Positions 1 to 15,963 of a stretch of DNA of 29,563 nt are shown here, piece after piece; position 1 is the stretch's first letter, and each line of letters begins with the position of its first letter. Position numbers and translations under genes: made by a program. The notes beneath the pieces are model-generated. The model was not told where the DNA came from. It ran no database searches and saw nothing but the letters and a program-made list of their open reading frames with translations. The DNA comes from Utricularia gibba. Lineage: Eukaryota; Streptophyta; Magnoliopsida; Lamiales; Lentibulariaceae. The stretch is from contig NEEC01000117.1 of NCBI GenBank assembly GCA_002189035.1, forward strand, positions 1-29,563, in the 5' to 3' direction.

Positions 1-16
1 TCCTTAAATGGTGCAG

Positions 17-107
17 GCTTGAAAATGAACACTTGAACAATGCCGGGAAATTCAGAGTCCTGAAACCTGTTCCATTGCCATTTCAAGAGGGTGATTATGA
101 TGTGTAA
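17..107 (+). CDS. PHO1-like: PHO1-type phosphate exporter, last exon only (3' partial)
   Basis: The window opens inside an intron. An acceptor AG at 15-16 is followed by an open frame (first base completes a split Arg codon) ending in TAA at 105-107. The 29 residues after the split codon begin [20 protein letters not shown] and end in an acidic GDYDV tail. The [11 protein letters not shown] block is the C-terminal end of the EXS domain in SPX-EXS proteins (plant PHO1, animal XPR1), which export inorganic phosphate from cells and load it into xylem. In that family it directly follows the Trp-Asn-Phe-Phe/Tyr-Arg motif, which fits the Arg split at this junction. The SPX domain and the rest of EXS lie outside the window. 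Which PHO1 paralogue this is cannot be told from so short a piece. The family call rests on one conserved motif. Confidence 0.8.
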
Positions 108-833
108 AAAGCAGGACTTTCAGTCACATTGCTAGGGCCCTATCTAATCCAAGGAATTTAACCTTAGGACATTTGTAAATATGAATCAATACTATGAGTC
201 TCTAGATATTAGCTTGCAGTTCAGAACCATAGCATTCATTTGCAAACTTAGAGCAGTACTCGCTGCTCATCCTTTTCAAATAAACCGAAGAATATGATGT
301 TCAATAAATTGGACAATACTTGGATTTTTTCTGGTGAATACCTGTCTGCTTTTGTTGTCCTTGCTCTGTCCGGCTAGAATAATGGAGTGTAAGTAACAAC
401 AGCAGAGTAAAGTTAGCGAAGAAGGCGATGAACTATCTCTTTATGAAGCCTTCATCCTGTCCAATACAGCACCATGCTGAACGCAGTGAATCGTGTGATT
501 GAACATCAAAAAATTATTCATGCTGAATTTCACCAGGAACTCGTGAATCTTTTTTTGTAGGAAAGGTGCACAACTAATGCGTGCTTTCAACAAACATCAT
601 TTAACTTTAGATGAAGTGGATGATTACACCAATATGATATGAAAAGAAGGCATCACACAAACATATCCATTACATATTGAATGAACTAACAGAGAAACCA
701 CATTGTTTCAGAAGGCAAGAACACTACATCAATCAGGCGATTCCTAAAATCCAACCATAAAAAACGTTCCATATTTAAATTGATGCATGCAGCAAACTCT
801 GCAGTTCTCCTTTCTCCTCGTCCTCCAGTTGCT
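108..833. other. Convergent 3' ends of PHO1-like and SF3B5 genes
   Basis: About 725 bp between two stop codons that face each other. It should hold the 3' UTR of the PHO1-like gene (+) and that of SF3B5 (-). I see no conserved open frame. An open frame at 787-981 (+) is only antisense to SF3B5. No clear poly(A) signal could be assigned with confidence. Confidence 0.5.
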
Positions 834-1274
834 TCACTCGTCCTCCCTCTCAGGAGGAAGCCCACATGGTAAGAGCATTTTCTGCAGTAAAATGATGACG
901 CCAACTTTTTTAGCAGCCGCATCAAACGAACAATACGCCAAAAAAAGCACAACTCTTTTTACAAAAAACCTACTTGCATAAAGTTGTAGCGTTCTCTTCC
1001 GATAGATTCATTCTCCGCGACCGCAAAATAAGCGAGCATCGGATAATGCCCAATGTATGAAGCATGACTATCTCGATGGATATTCACCGCCCATTCGCTG
1101 CAAACACCACATCCACAACTCACCACAAACAGCGAGAAGCATGGAAAAACAGCAACCATAAGCCAACAAACCGCAAGCTCACAATCTCGTCAAGTCGGCG
1201 TGGCCCGTCCCCACATACTTAGCCTGCAAGTGCTCGAGCTGGGAGTTGATGTTGAATCTGTCACTCGCCTGCAT
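834..1274 (-). CDS. SF3B5: Splicing factor 3B subunit 5 (SF3b10)
   Basis: Smallest core subunit of the SF3b complex in the U2 snRNP, which recognises the intron branch point; nuclear. Three coding exons on the minus strand: 1274-1183, 1097-974 and 881-834, joined by GT-AG introns with matching phases (2, then 0). The product is 87 residues, about the family length (human 86). It starts MQASDRFNINSQLEHLQAKY, has EWAVNIHRDS and the IGRERYNFMQ block in the middle exon, and ends KMLLPCGLPPEREDE. All are near-invariant family motifs. The start is the first Met in frame and matches the usual N-terminus exactly. Two of the exons are too short to be seen as separate ORFs. The gene lies tail-to-tail with the PHO1-like gene and downstream of the NDR kinase. 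Nothing is odd in the coding sequence. Confidence 0.96.
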
Positions 1275-2316
1275 CTCCCAAATCCCAAATTCCCAAATTG
1301 GAGATCCGCTAGGGCTTTTCTAGTTTTTTTTTTTTTTTTTTTTCCACCGAGCCCAGGATTTTTATAGTTGGGTAAACAGGTCGGATTCTGAAACCGGGTC
1401 CACGAACCCTATATTTAGAATGCATTTTCAAGATAATTTACCTTTAAAATATCATTTAATTGTGTTTTCCCAAATCATCACAATCATTTGATTTGGGACG
1501 AAAACAAATGAGAAATTTGTCCCTAACGAATGATTTTGACAAAATCATCAATTAACCGCAAACAAAAATTTTCCTTAATTAGTTCCTATTGTTTTAAATA
1601 TTTGACGTACTTAGTCTCTATTGTTTTAATATTTGACGTAATTAATTTCTATTATTTTAAATATTTGGTGTAATTAGTTCCTATTATTTGAAAATAATAA
1701 CCTCGATCCTTTTTTGTTTCTTACCATCATCTACTCCTTTTGTCCATCGCACTGTGCCATCCCCCTTCTCGACGGTCGCCTGCCGCCCACACGCCGGCCG
1801 ACCGGCCGCCGCCCACTCCCTCCGCCCCATCACCCACCGCGTCGTTGTTACTGAATTTGATCAAATCGACTAAACCCGAAGGTTGGTTGGTTCGATCCAA
1901 AACCACCCTAAAAACAAGGATCACGCCGTACGACTAGAACGGGTGGAAGAATCAACCAACAAACAACAGTGTTTGGATACACAAATCTTACAAACAACCG
2001 GCTTCAACCTCAGCTAAACACAGTACGTCTAAACAACACTTACAACAGCAAGCTCTGATCCCGTGATTCCCAGGCCACAGTATAAAAACGATGATATGAA
2101 TGCCAGAATTAGAATGGGTGAGTAGAAAGCTATGTACAGCCAATGACTATCTACACAAGCCATAGCCAGTCGATCATTAGAGGGGGAAGAAGAACTGCAT
2201 TCCGACCGGGTGAAAAAACGACTAGAAACGGATGTTACTTTGCCCAAGATGAAAAATCGAGCATTATTACCGACAGTCTCGAATCTCTGTCAGCATATCT
2301 GTGGGTGGTGTCAGGA
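1275..2316. other. Spacer between SF3B5 and NDR kinase
   Basis: About 1.04 kb. It holds the SF3B5 5' region, including a run of 20 T at 1324-1343, a minisatellite at 1579-1700, a GC-rich stretch around 1760-1840 with open frames on both strands but no recognisable protein, and the 3' UTR of the NDR kinase next to 2316. I see no further gene. Confidence 0.5.
1579..1700. repeat. Minisatellite, about 32-bp unit, 3.7 copies
   Basis: Four head-to-tail units begin at about 1579, 1611, 1642 and 1674. Each starts with a variant of TTAGTTCCTATTGTTTTAA followed by an ATATTTGACGTAAT-like tail. Units are 31-32 bp, and the last is truncated and diverged. Substitutions between units are few, so the array is fairly young. 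It is noncoding, in AT-rich DNA upstream of SF3B5. Confidence 0.85.
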
Positions 2317-5819
<3,503 letters not shown>

Positions 5820-5953
5820 CAGTATAGCCCCTTGATGTAGCTATACTATGGAACAACTCCTCAAGCTACAGTCCCTGTTAAATATCTCCCGTCCTCAGCA
5901 GCTGGTTGTAAATGGAACACAGAGAGTCGCTTCAGTAACCTAATATCCTAATC

Positions 5954-6260
5954 CTGCATAGTATCAGCAAGAGGAGATGATCACTCCAAACGACCATCAA
6001 TCTTTTCGAGCAAAAAAGATAACTTTTCCCTTCAATTTAATCTCTTGTTCAAGCGGAGGAAGCATAACCCCTTACCTTACCCGAATGTGCCAAGTTTATT
6101 TACCCCAACTCGAAGGAAGAACTAAGCAACACAGAAAAAAAAAAAAATCTACTCTCACTCGAAACAAGCAAAACACAGCATGTGAAACCCATACCAAGAA
6201 CAGCAATTGATGGGCCAAACAAAGCATAGGAATTTCAGATCACCCGGATCCGATACTCAC
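5954..6260 (-). other. Probable 5' UTR and 5' UTR intron of the NDR kinase
   Basis: Upstream of the ATG on the minus strand, a strong donor GTGAGTATC begins at 6260 and a candidate acceptor CAG ends at 5954. That would make a 307-bp intron in the 5' UTR, followed by about 134 bp of leader to the ATG at 5819. The region carries no conserved open frame. This is inferred from splice consensus only. Confidence 0.4.
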
Positions 6261-6479
6261 AATTCTGCTCAGGCCGAATCCCCAATTCACGTGTGAATCC
6301 AGAGCATCACCCAGTCAGCCGAATCGAATGCCGTAAAACAGCATCCACACGTACAAGTTGAAAAAGAGGAAACTTCACCCCCAACCCAACCCTAACTCGC
6401 TGAAGAGAGAAGGGGAGAACTTCCCAGTAGAGCCGAGTTGCGGTACAAAACATTAAGCACTCGCATCCTCATTCATTCA

Positions 6480-8007
6480 TTCCCCATTAAAAAGAGAGAG
6501 AGACATTTTTTTTTAAACCCAAACTCTCCTTTTATTTTGGAATTTTAGTTGATTGAACCACGTCACATTGTCAAAATAGTCACCCAATTCTATATTAATT
6601 TTACAATTTTACATTTTTCTTTAACAAAAAATTTCATACAAGATTTAATATCATCTTTTTTAGATTGATATGAAAATACTATTCATTTTTTATCTATTCA
6701 ACTTATAGAATTAGACGGTACTCGAATCGTCTCGTTTTCAATTCATCGAATCATATTCTAAAGTTTTAGAACTATTTGAAGGTGCACTTTGTTCTAATAC
6801 ACATACAAAAGAGAATCTAACTATACAAGTTATTGACTATGGATCGGGTCGCATTATCAACACCCGATTCCAAAAAAAAGCAAAAATATAATATAATAAT
6901 CAAAACGCGTTTACTCTTTCTCTCTCTTCCAGCGTATCAAACCTTTGATTATTTAAATTATTATTTATATGAGTTTTTCAATTGTGGGTTGGTTACCCAC
7001 GACGACCGGCATCGATCGCTTTCAAACCCTACTTCGCTAATTAAAAAAAAAAACCGGTTGCCGGTCAAGGTGCTCTTCTATTTTGTGTTTTAAAAACCGG
7101 TTCAATGAATTATTCGAATTATTCTTGATTTTGGGTAGAACCATTGTTATAATGGGTTTAATTGGATTGAATTGAATATGAACAATTATAAAAATATACA
7201 AATAATTATTTAAATTTAAGGATTTTTTAATTTTTTATAAAAAAATATTGGATCCGAATCCATAAAATTATGGGATCGGGTTGAATCGAATCCTAGATTC
7301 AATCCATGATTTTAAAATATGGTATGTTGCATTAAAAACATTTCATAATATAAATACACGTATATTTTGCATAAAAATTAAAAAAATAAAAAGCAGTGAG
7401 AAAATAGAAAGTAAGATTTATGGCTTCGTAATAACTCTAAAGTTACGTTTGGTCGATCAATTCGGATTAATTTGAATAAATAAATATAAATTTAAAATTT
7501 TGGTACAAATGTTTTTTAAATTCATGAAAAAACATTAATATGAGATTTTTGGATAAAATTTATCGAAAATAGGTAGGTAAAAATTTTTCCGTTCAAATAA
7601 ACCCATAAATAATCCTTAATTTTCATTACTTTTCATTCAACTAAACTTGGCTTATGATGCTAAATTTTTTATTTTTAAGAAATAAAAATCAATTGTATTT
7701 AATAACAAATTCATTTATGAAATGTTTTTATTGTTTCAGACAAACTAGAATAAAAATTGTTAATATATAGAAAAGGTGTATATTTTCATCCATATAATTT
7801 TATATTAGTAATAATTTCTATGCATGGAAAGAGGACAAGGACCCAACCAGCTGACAATTTTATTTAAAAAAAATAAGTAGAAAATAGTAAATGTGTCAAG
7901 ACACCATAATTGTACAGCCAAGATAACTACCACATGCAAGAATATCATACCAAAAAAGGAAAAAAATTAATAATAATAATAATCATTGAAGGGGTTGTTC
8001 TTCCCTT
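6480..8007. other. AT-rich intergenic spacer
   Basis: About 1.5 kb of strongly AT-rich DNA between the head of the NDR gene and the tail of the PMT gene. It holds a short AAT microsatellite at about 7968-7983 next to the PMT 3' UTR. The short open frames in it show no recognisable domain and no splice continuity. No gene is seen. Confidence 0.6.
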
Positions 8008-10468
8008 CTACTCGGTGTCTCTGAGGCTTTCAGGTGCCACCCACAGTTTCTTCTTAAGGATGAGCACAGCTTCATCGCCTCCATCTTGGCCGGCGGCAGC
8101 TTCTGCGGCTGAATCAGATGTCGCGACTGCTTCCCAGTGCAATGCCGACAGATATTTCTTCACAAAGTCGATGACGCCGGGGCGATCCCTGACGATTACG
8201 AACCCGGATGGTCTGAGGATGCGGTCGATCTCCAGGAGGAGGTCCTCCCGGCTGCAGCCCTTCTTTTCGATGTCTGAGAAGATGGTCCAGGCGTGGAGCA
8301 TGTCGTATGTTCTTGGGTACGTGGAGAAAGCTTCGCACCTGGGAATGGCGGAGGGGGTTTACCATACGGGGTTCCGGCTGTGGAAAAGGGTACACAGGAA
8401 GAAGGACGTACCAGTTATGAATGCTGCCGATCAAGCCCCGGTCGTAAACAATCTTGAGAGTGTTGGGTCCATCTTCGGGGACTACGTTCATCACCCATAC
8501 ATTTTTGTCCTTCAGAGCTGCAGCAAAGGATCCTAGATTTGCCTTCATGTCCATCACGTTCCTCACTGTATCTGGGCCGATTTTCGTGCCGAGGAGATTC
8601 CAGTAACTATCAACCCTCTGCCTCCAAAGTTCCTGGAAAGGAAGAGGACATGAGCAGTTTTTGGTTTAGAGGGAATGCATGTGAAGAATAGAGAATGTCA
8701 TGGGTGGGGTGGGGTGCTGTGTTCAATACCATGTCCTTGTCAAAGATTTCGCCTGAGTAGCCGAGATCAGCGAGACGAGGAGGAGGGGAAGTTAGACGGT
8801 CAGGCCAAGGCGCCAGCCCACTTCCTCCGGTTTTGTGATCATCTGATGATGGGAGAGGAAATATCAGATGAGATATAATTCACAATTCCTATCATATAAT
8901 CTTTAGAGTTGCCATAAAAAGTTTGCAGACCAGGTGCAAGGTTGAAACTCAGAAATGGATGCAAGATAGTTTTGATAGAGAAGATGCTTACGCTCAGAGT
9001 AAGGGGTGATGCATGTCTCCATTGCTACATTCCACACAGCGTCAGGGTCATCTTCAGATCGACAAAGAGGAGGCTGGGTGCCGGGCGCTCTCTCTAAATA
9101 GCAGTCATTAGTCAAAGGCTTTTGCCAAATCACTGTCTGGTTCTTTTTGGCTGCAATCCTCCAACACATACGCTCCACAAGTTCACTCATCTGCTTCCAG
9201 ATCCGAAGATCTTCTTCATCCTGGGCATAAGCTTCAGGTGAAGAGTAGGCAAAATAACCTCCAGGTCTGAGCAGCCTATCCAATTCAAGGAGGAGAATCC
9301 CATCCCTTTGCAACCAATCAATTCTACAGCGGGAACAGTGTGCAAGCTCAAATGATCGGCTTGGATAGGGAAGTCGCTTAGTCCCAAGAACACCAAGGTA
9401 TGCGGGAATTCCCCTTTCCAGAGCAAACTGGATCTGATTTTGGTGCACATCATTCGGAGCTAATGACATGGCAATTATATTTGATGAGAGAAGGTAACCA
9501 CCAAAACTTGCAACCCCACACCCCACATCAAAAACTGTACGTAAATTTCCTTCATTGTTCAAGATATTGTCTGAAAAGTTGAGCATCTACAAATGAAAAA
9601 ATGATCAAATTAGAAAGGAGGGTTCTATAAATATCTGCTAATGGTGTAAAAAGGAACTTACATTTGCGATGTGAGCAATGTACTTGTCTGCTCCATAGTG
9701 AAAGTGGGTGCCACCTCCAGGAAAATTAATCTTATCTCCCTTGACAACCATCCAATTTTGGTCAGATTTCTCCTGTGCAAGGTGCGTGTGCGGGATGTTT
9801 GCTTTCCAAACTTCATCTCTACTTGCTGGCCACTTGATTGGAACCTACAGTGGCACCAAACCATGACAACGCAAAAATGGAAAAAATTCTGAAAAAAAAA
9901 TGCACAATGCAGATATGTAAAACACCTTATATCCAGGTGGCGGAGGAATTAAGCAATTGAACCGCCTCTCTGGCAGTGGGCAGTGCCTTTCATAGTGCTC
10001 CATCAAAGATAAATCCAACTTTAATCGCATCTGAGAATGAATATTTCTGTCCAGACAGGGGATCAACTCCGAATGCCGATCATCACAAACCTTGGTGAAA
10101 AGAAAAATAACTTCTCAACCATATTAAAAACAACAAAGGGATCATTCATAAACAGTTACTACATTCAAATGGGCCTTAAGGACAGGAGAACATACTGGAA
10201 AGCTCTTTGGTGTGATACTGTTATCCAACTCATCTGATTCTTGCTTGTTTGAAGGATCTTCTTGCCTATGGCCAATGTCAGAATCTTCATCCCCACCCAC
10301 GTAAGATGAGCCTAGCCTTCTCAAAGATCGACTTCCATATTCTAAAGCAGACTCCCCAGAGCTACTGGAGCCATAGTAGAAATACAGAAAAACAAGAAAT
10401 ACGGCCACGAGGCCCACTGAGAGAAAGAGGCGCTTCTTTTGCGCACCATCTGACCTTGCCCTCGTCAT
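8008..10468 (-). CDS. PMT8-like: Golgi PMT-type methyltransferase (PMT8/PMT3 group)
   Basis: Plant-specific type II membrane protein of the DUF248/QUASIMODO family, SAM-dependent putative pectin (homogalacturonan) methyltransferases of the Golgi. Seven exons, minus strand: 10468-10196, 10090-9926, 9844-9662, 9586-8992, 8842-8730, 8632-8412, 8338-8008. All junctions are GT-AG and in phase, giving 626 residues. A basic N-terminus is followed by one membrane anchor (about 14-32), a short Ser-rich stem, VCDDRHSELIPCLDRN, the FNCLIPPPPGYK and FPGGGTHFHYGADKYI motifs, the SAM-binding loop DVGCGVASFG (about 227-236), SLAPNDVHQNQIQFALERG, AHCSRCRIDW, the second domain MDMKANLGSFAAALKD, and a tail ending ESLRDTE. 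The motif order and the KKLWVAPESLRDTE ending fit the PMT8/PMT3 subgroup. The substrate is inferred for this subgroup, not shown. The gene looks intact. Confidence 0.95.
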
Positions 10469-11720
10469 TATCTATCTCAGACTTTCGATTTGACAATCAG
10501 AGTTTACACGGTCAAAATTGCAGGAAGTCTTCAATGCGACATAAAGCAACACGCGAAGACTGATCACTGTATGGGCACTTGAGTCAAAAGTAGTCTACAA
10601 CGCTACCTGTTTAAATACGCAACCGATTAGTAAGCTTCCCTTGGTAACAAAAGGTTCACAGTTTCTGCATGAAATACTAAGGCTATAAAGCATACTTTTT
10701 TTGTTATGCATTTCAAAAACTACCAGGTAAAACCAGATCACTTGAGTGTTAAAGCTGTTGTCTTTACTCGTCACAATGATCATAAGCATACGAAAGGGTA
10801 GGATTCCACTAGAAAGCAGAGAGTGATATCTGAACTAGGTACTACAGAAGCCAACATACCTACAAACCAGACCCCCCTACAGTATGGGGTTGGCTACGAG
10901 AATCAATTAAGAATTAACAATAGTGCTCAAGCCTAGTTTTAAGGGTAAAAAAAAAACAGAATCCCATGAAAAAGGAAGAATTTTCTCAGAATGGCCCGTG
11001 GGAAAACAACACAAAAATGCTTCAAATCGTAACGATTTTCCCAAAAAGAGTTGCTCACATACGATCTAGCTTTCCCACTCAATTTTCCCAAAACATGACT
11101 CCGCATTAAATAGATCAAAGAAAACAACAATCTCCACCATTAATTCCCCCTCCAACCCAGATAACAACAACGAACGGGATCCGGGAACAAAATTCGACAC
11201 TTTCAAATCCCAACACTGCAAAACAAGAAACAATCACCAAGAAAGCTTCCACAAACTAACCATCGATCCAGATCTGGAACACACGGTAGACCGCAATATG
11301 CTCTAGAAAATGAAAATGCAGATCGGGAATAAACAAAGGGAGCTCTGCAGGGACCGTGAAAGTGACGGCGAGGTGGGATACTCCCAAAACCGGTAAAATT
11401 TACAGCCAAGTAGATCTGCTTTGCGATCGATCGGCCATTTTTAACTTTCTGGCAAAGGTGAGTTTCTTCAGTCGGGTATGAACCCGCACCACGATTGGAT
11501 CCGTCGGCCGCAATCAATATGATCACCTTTTTTCCAAGAGGAAAGGAGATCGCGACCCGCTTCGGCGTCGGTTCCGGATCCGGGTTCATTGAAAGGATCC
11601 AAATAGTAAAGCCCGACCCTGCTTGATAAGGCCTGGCCCGTATCCCAAATCCAACAAGCCCATTACCGATTTTTTGAAAAAAACAGTAATTCTTTTGAAA
11701 AAAATATTTTTTAAAATTTT
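10469..11720 (-). promoter_or_regulatory. 5' UTR and promoter region of the PMT gene
   Basis: About 1.25 kb upstream of the PMT start. A possible 5' UTR intron acceptor (AACAG, minus strand) lies near 10611. An open frame of 173 codons at 11203-11724 (-) has no recognisable domain, and I treat it as leader or promoter sequence. GGCCC and GCCCAT motifs near 11630-11680 could be site II-like promoter elements. No separate gene is supported. Confidence 0.4.
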
Positions 11721-13848
11721 TCAAAAATTATTTTTTAGTGTAGTGTGGTTTTAGAGACATATTATATAAATTGATTGTATGGAAACGTTTTTATTTAAAA
11801 ATATATTTAATTTTAAATCGATTTTAGATATTGTCAATAAAAAATATAATTTTGAATCCTAATGGACTAATAATAAAAGTATTATAAATCATGGGGTTTC
11901 TAAAGATGAGAAAAGTATTTTAAAATTATGAAAATTTGGCATATGAAAATAATTGCTAAAAACAAGTGTTAATAATTCATATAATGTTAGAGGAAAAAAA
12001 ACAAATATAGCATAATTTGTAAATCTTTATAACATGAATGAAGTTTTTATTTATACTTGATGTCTAAACATAAAAATTTGTTATTCATACAACTTGTTTC
12101 ATGTTTTTTGAATTCAATATAAATTTTGTTGAAATTAAAGATACAATAAATCAGACAAACTTATATAAATTTCAAATATATAAGAAATATAAATTACATT
12201 AAAAAAAAATTAAATATAATTATTATTAGTTATCTACAATTTTTTAATATACTTCATTATATCATTTAACTTCCCAATAATGCTATTATTTGCTCTAATA
12301 CTCACTCTCAAATCTAATTGATCTTTGATTCAATTAAAACTTGTTTTTTTATTTTTTTAATTGTAGGTAATATTTAGATTGTAAGTTAATCTAATTTCGT
12401 TGTCGTAAATTACATCATTTTTTAATCAAAACTCAAATTAGCACAAACTCATCTTTATTATCAAATTAAGACAAATGCTTTAATACATATTGAAATTATG
12501 AATTTAATGGGTTGGATGAACACACATGTAAAGTCCATATAAATAAGAAACTTGGATAACATTTATAAAGATTAGTCTCAACCAAATAATAGTAATTCAA
12601 AAATTTTTATATATTTGATTATATAATATTAATTTCTTGATGTAGTATTATTTGCTCCAATAAACTTATTATAAAGATATATATTGTTGTGGTTAAAAAT
12701 TGGTATTGGAAAGGAATCCGATTTCAGGTAGTGAGTTTGGGTTTTATATTCGTTTTTTGTTGATTTAGGTTTGGTTCTCAACTAGAGTAAAAAGGGATAA
12801 ATGAGGTAAAGAATTTTAACGTGAACAACAAAAAAACCATAAAGCTGGAGGAAAGAAGGATTTCACTAAAGAGAATAAAAGAAAGATTTACAAGGATTGG
12901 TGTGGGATGCCCCATCTCTTCTTAGCTCGTTTTTCTATTTATATGGGAGATCAGGCCGACTGATTTTTGAGGGTGTTAATTACTTTCTATGTTTTGTGGT
13001 TATGTTGCACAAGTGGTACTATAACATACAATCATCGCATGTTCTGAAACTTCTGCAAATCGAACATTTTTCAAATTCTATTGAAATTGTTGACTTTGTC
13101 ATGTTACATCATTTATCAGCACTAATGTCTGTCATATGTTGTAAGAAGTCACCTCCCCCAAGATCAATTTCATCTAGTGAGTATCAATTTGATGTTTAAT
13201 ACCTCCGCCGATTTAAGTATTTTTCTTATAATCGTTCTATATGACATATACAGATTTATGACTATATATAATAATATTATTATTACCTAAAAATAATAAA
13301 ATTATTCAAAAAAGGCTCGAATGCACAATAATCATTCATGCTTTTCTTTTTCATACATACGATTAAAATAATATTAGGGATGATGTTCACTTTTAACATG
13401 AACAAATGTGAGGATCATTCTTCAAAATATCTCATTGAAATGGCGAGGGAAGACAAAAACATGTGATGGCAAGAATATGAAGACAGTCTTGCCCCATCGG
13501 ATGCCTTGAAGATTTATTTATTGTAATAAATAAATAATGTGAATAAAAAATAAAATAAAAATTTCCCCTCGAACAGAGCACAAAAAAAAAAAGAAAAAGC
13601 GAATGTCACACCATAAATAGAAAATTTGACGCTAACGACAAAACTGGGCGGTGTACGTTTGCAAACCATGAATCTTTCCCGAAATACCCTGCCGACGTCA
13701 CTATTCATGATAATTCATTAATAATAATAATAATTTAATTACACAGTAATAGTAGTGTCTGAATCACAAGAGAATAGGGTCAAAGGGGAAAGCGTTTTGA
13801 TTCGATGGCAAACACACAGTGACAACAGTACCTCCCATTCTGCTTCCT
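11721..13848. other. AT-rich intergenic region with one TRIM element
   Basis: About 2.1 kb between the PMT promoter and the ALOG gene. Apart from the TRIM described separately (12127-12662), it holds AT-rich filler, an open frame at 12897-13199 (+) without recognisable homology, and an AAT microsatellite near 13718-13733. No gene is supported. Confidence 0.55.
12127..12662 (-). mobile_element. TRIM-like retroelement, copy C
   Basis: Two direct repeats of about 175 bp (12127-12300 and 12488-12662) flank about 187 bp. Both start like TGTTGAAATTA and share inner blocks, for example TATTATTTGCTCTAATA at the end of the left one against TATTATTTGCTCCAATA in the right. The internal part matches two other elements in this window (near 22231 and 26523) over TTTTTTAATCAAAACTCAAATTA. 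In copy B the base next to the right repeat is a reverse-complemented AGGTATCAGAAC, close to the initiator Met-tRNA primer site TGGTATCAGAGC. Total length of about 536 bp, terminal repeats below 200 bp and no coding capacity fit terminal-repeat retrotransposons in miniature. The copy is old and diverged, so the ends are approximate. Confidence 0.7.
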
Positions 13849-13851
13849 TCA

Positions 13852-14645
<794 letters not shown>

Positions 14646-14669
14646 GGATCACCCCTCTCGATATATGAT

Positions 14670-14678
14670 TAGGGTTTA
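14670..14678 (-). promoter_or_regulatory. Telo-box upstream of the ALOG gene
   Basis: On the minus strand this reads TAAACCCTA, the plant telo-box (interstitial telomere motif AAACCCTA), about 25 bp before the putative ATG. It is frequent in 5' leaders of plant genes. Function here is inferred from the motif alone. Confidence 0.4.
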
Positions 14679-15936
14679 TGATGAGAAGGCAAGAAAAAGA
14701 GAGCAAGAAGAAGTGGGCTGTCTGAATGAGCCGTCGCTTTCGTTCTTTTCAGAGACAGGAGGATCCATGTCCGATATGCGGGCTTCACGAATGAGTTTGG
14801 AGGCTACTGCTTTTATCCCCAACACTCACTCACATTCGTAACAGAGCGTGTGTCTGTGTGTTTTTGCTTTGCTGCAGTAGGGCGGCAGCAAAGCAGACAC
14901 CTCTCTCTCTCCCATGACTAGTCTTGTGCTTATGACTGGATGCCCAACATGATTCACAGGCTTGACTTTGACCCTCTCCTCCCCTCCCATCGAGTTTGGG
15001 CACATTCCAGTCTCCTTCTTCTTCACCTTATCTTATCTCTCTCTTTCATGGGTTCATCAGTCTGGGTTTTTGTGCTTCTCTGCGGCCTTTCTTTTCATCT
15101 GATGAATGAGAAACACCTTGTGACGCTTCAAATACAACCCGCACGCTCTCTTTTCTCTGAAACAGTGTCAAAACAGACAACCAAACCAGGGGAAGAAGAT
15201 CAGTGTTGTTGTTTCCATAGAACCTGATCGGGGGGGGGGGGGGGAAGCTACTAGTTTCAACTGCATTTTCCCTTGATCCAACCAATGTGATGCCCTAATT
15301 TCAGCAAGCCAGGGAGTGGGCTCTATTCTAATGTTTTGTATAAGAGGATGTTATAAGTGGAATACTTAGTCACCATAAAATTGTATAGGATAACTTAAAT
15401 TTGTAATCGGTTGGAACTAGAATGATTCATGATTCTGAATTTATGTACAATTCCGATTTTGAATTGGTTCAATATTTTTGGAATTGGGAAGCTACCATTC
15501 CAGCCCATTTGAAATCAATGTAATTGATGGTTCAAAACTAATGAAACATCGATTTTAATTTTAAAAATTTAAAATTTGGTGACACTCATAATAACTATTA
15601 TGGAAACCTGATAAAAAATGTATTTTATAGATAGTTACAACGGTTCATGTGGATGACTAAGACAAATTATCTTTTTTGTATGATTGTTTTAAATACTCAG
15701 AACAATTGTCCGGTTTAATTCCGGTTTCAGTTTAATTCAATGTTTTCAGTTTCGGTTTTGAATTGAAACCATACAGCTAGACTTCAATTTAAGTTCGATT
15801 CAAGGTTTACAATTCCAAACCAAATTTGATATTTAACTGTGGTTTATGATAATGTCACTTAAATTCTGTATTTAGTTATTTTATTTTAAAATAAAAAATA
15901 TAAAAAAATTGGGATGGGCTCTATCCATTTGATTAC
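14679..15936. other. Spacer between divergent ALOG and ARM genes
   Basis: About 1.25 kb between two divergently transcribed genes. The left part (to about 15230) is moderately GC-rich and probably holds the ALOG leader and promoter, with CT-rich stretches near 14900 and 15035. Then come a run of 15 G (15230-15244) and AT-rich DNA with repeated GGTTTTGAATTGAAACC-like words near 15470-15800, which look like old repeat DNA. No gene is seen. Confidence 0.5.
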
Positions 15937-15963
15937 GGGCCCATTTGCCGCGTGTAGGCCCAT
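15937..15963. promoter_or_regulatory. Site II (TCP-type) elements before the ARM-repeat gene
   Basis: GGGCCCA at 15937-15943 and GGCCCAT at 15957-15963 lie about 250 bp before the start codon, in an otherwise unique stretch. Paired TGGGCC/GGCCCA site II elements are typical of plant nuclear genes for ribosomal, mitochondrial and other housekeeping proteins. This agrees with the mitochondrial guess for the gene. Confidence 0.5.

Noticed and set aside
1727-1937. Frames on both strands in the GC-rich patch at 1740-1870
   Set aside because: Pro/Arg/His-rich translations with no domain and no splice continuity. The patch has no detectable coding logic.
7910-8536. Open frame of 208 codons on the plus strand
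   Set aside because: It is antisense to the last two exons of the PMT gene, which have clear motifs and splice sites. The plus-strand product has no recognisable domain.
11203-11724. 173-codon frame on the minus strand upstream of PMT
   Set aside because: No recognisable motif, low-complexity ends, and a position that fits the leader/promoter of the PMT gene. Chance frame is the simpler reading.
12897-13199. 100-codon plus-strand frame
   Set aside because: No recognisable motif, starts in AT-rich repeat DNA, no clear promoter or homologous context.
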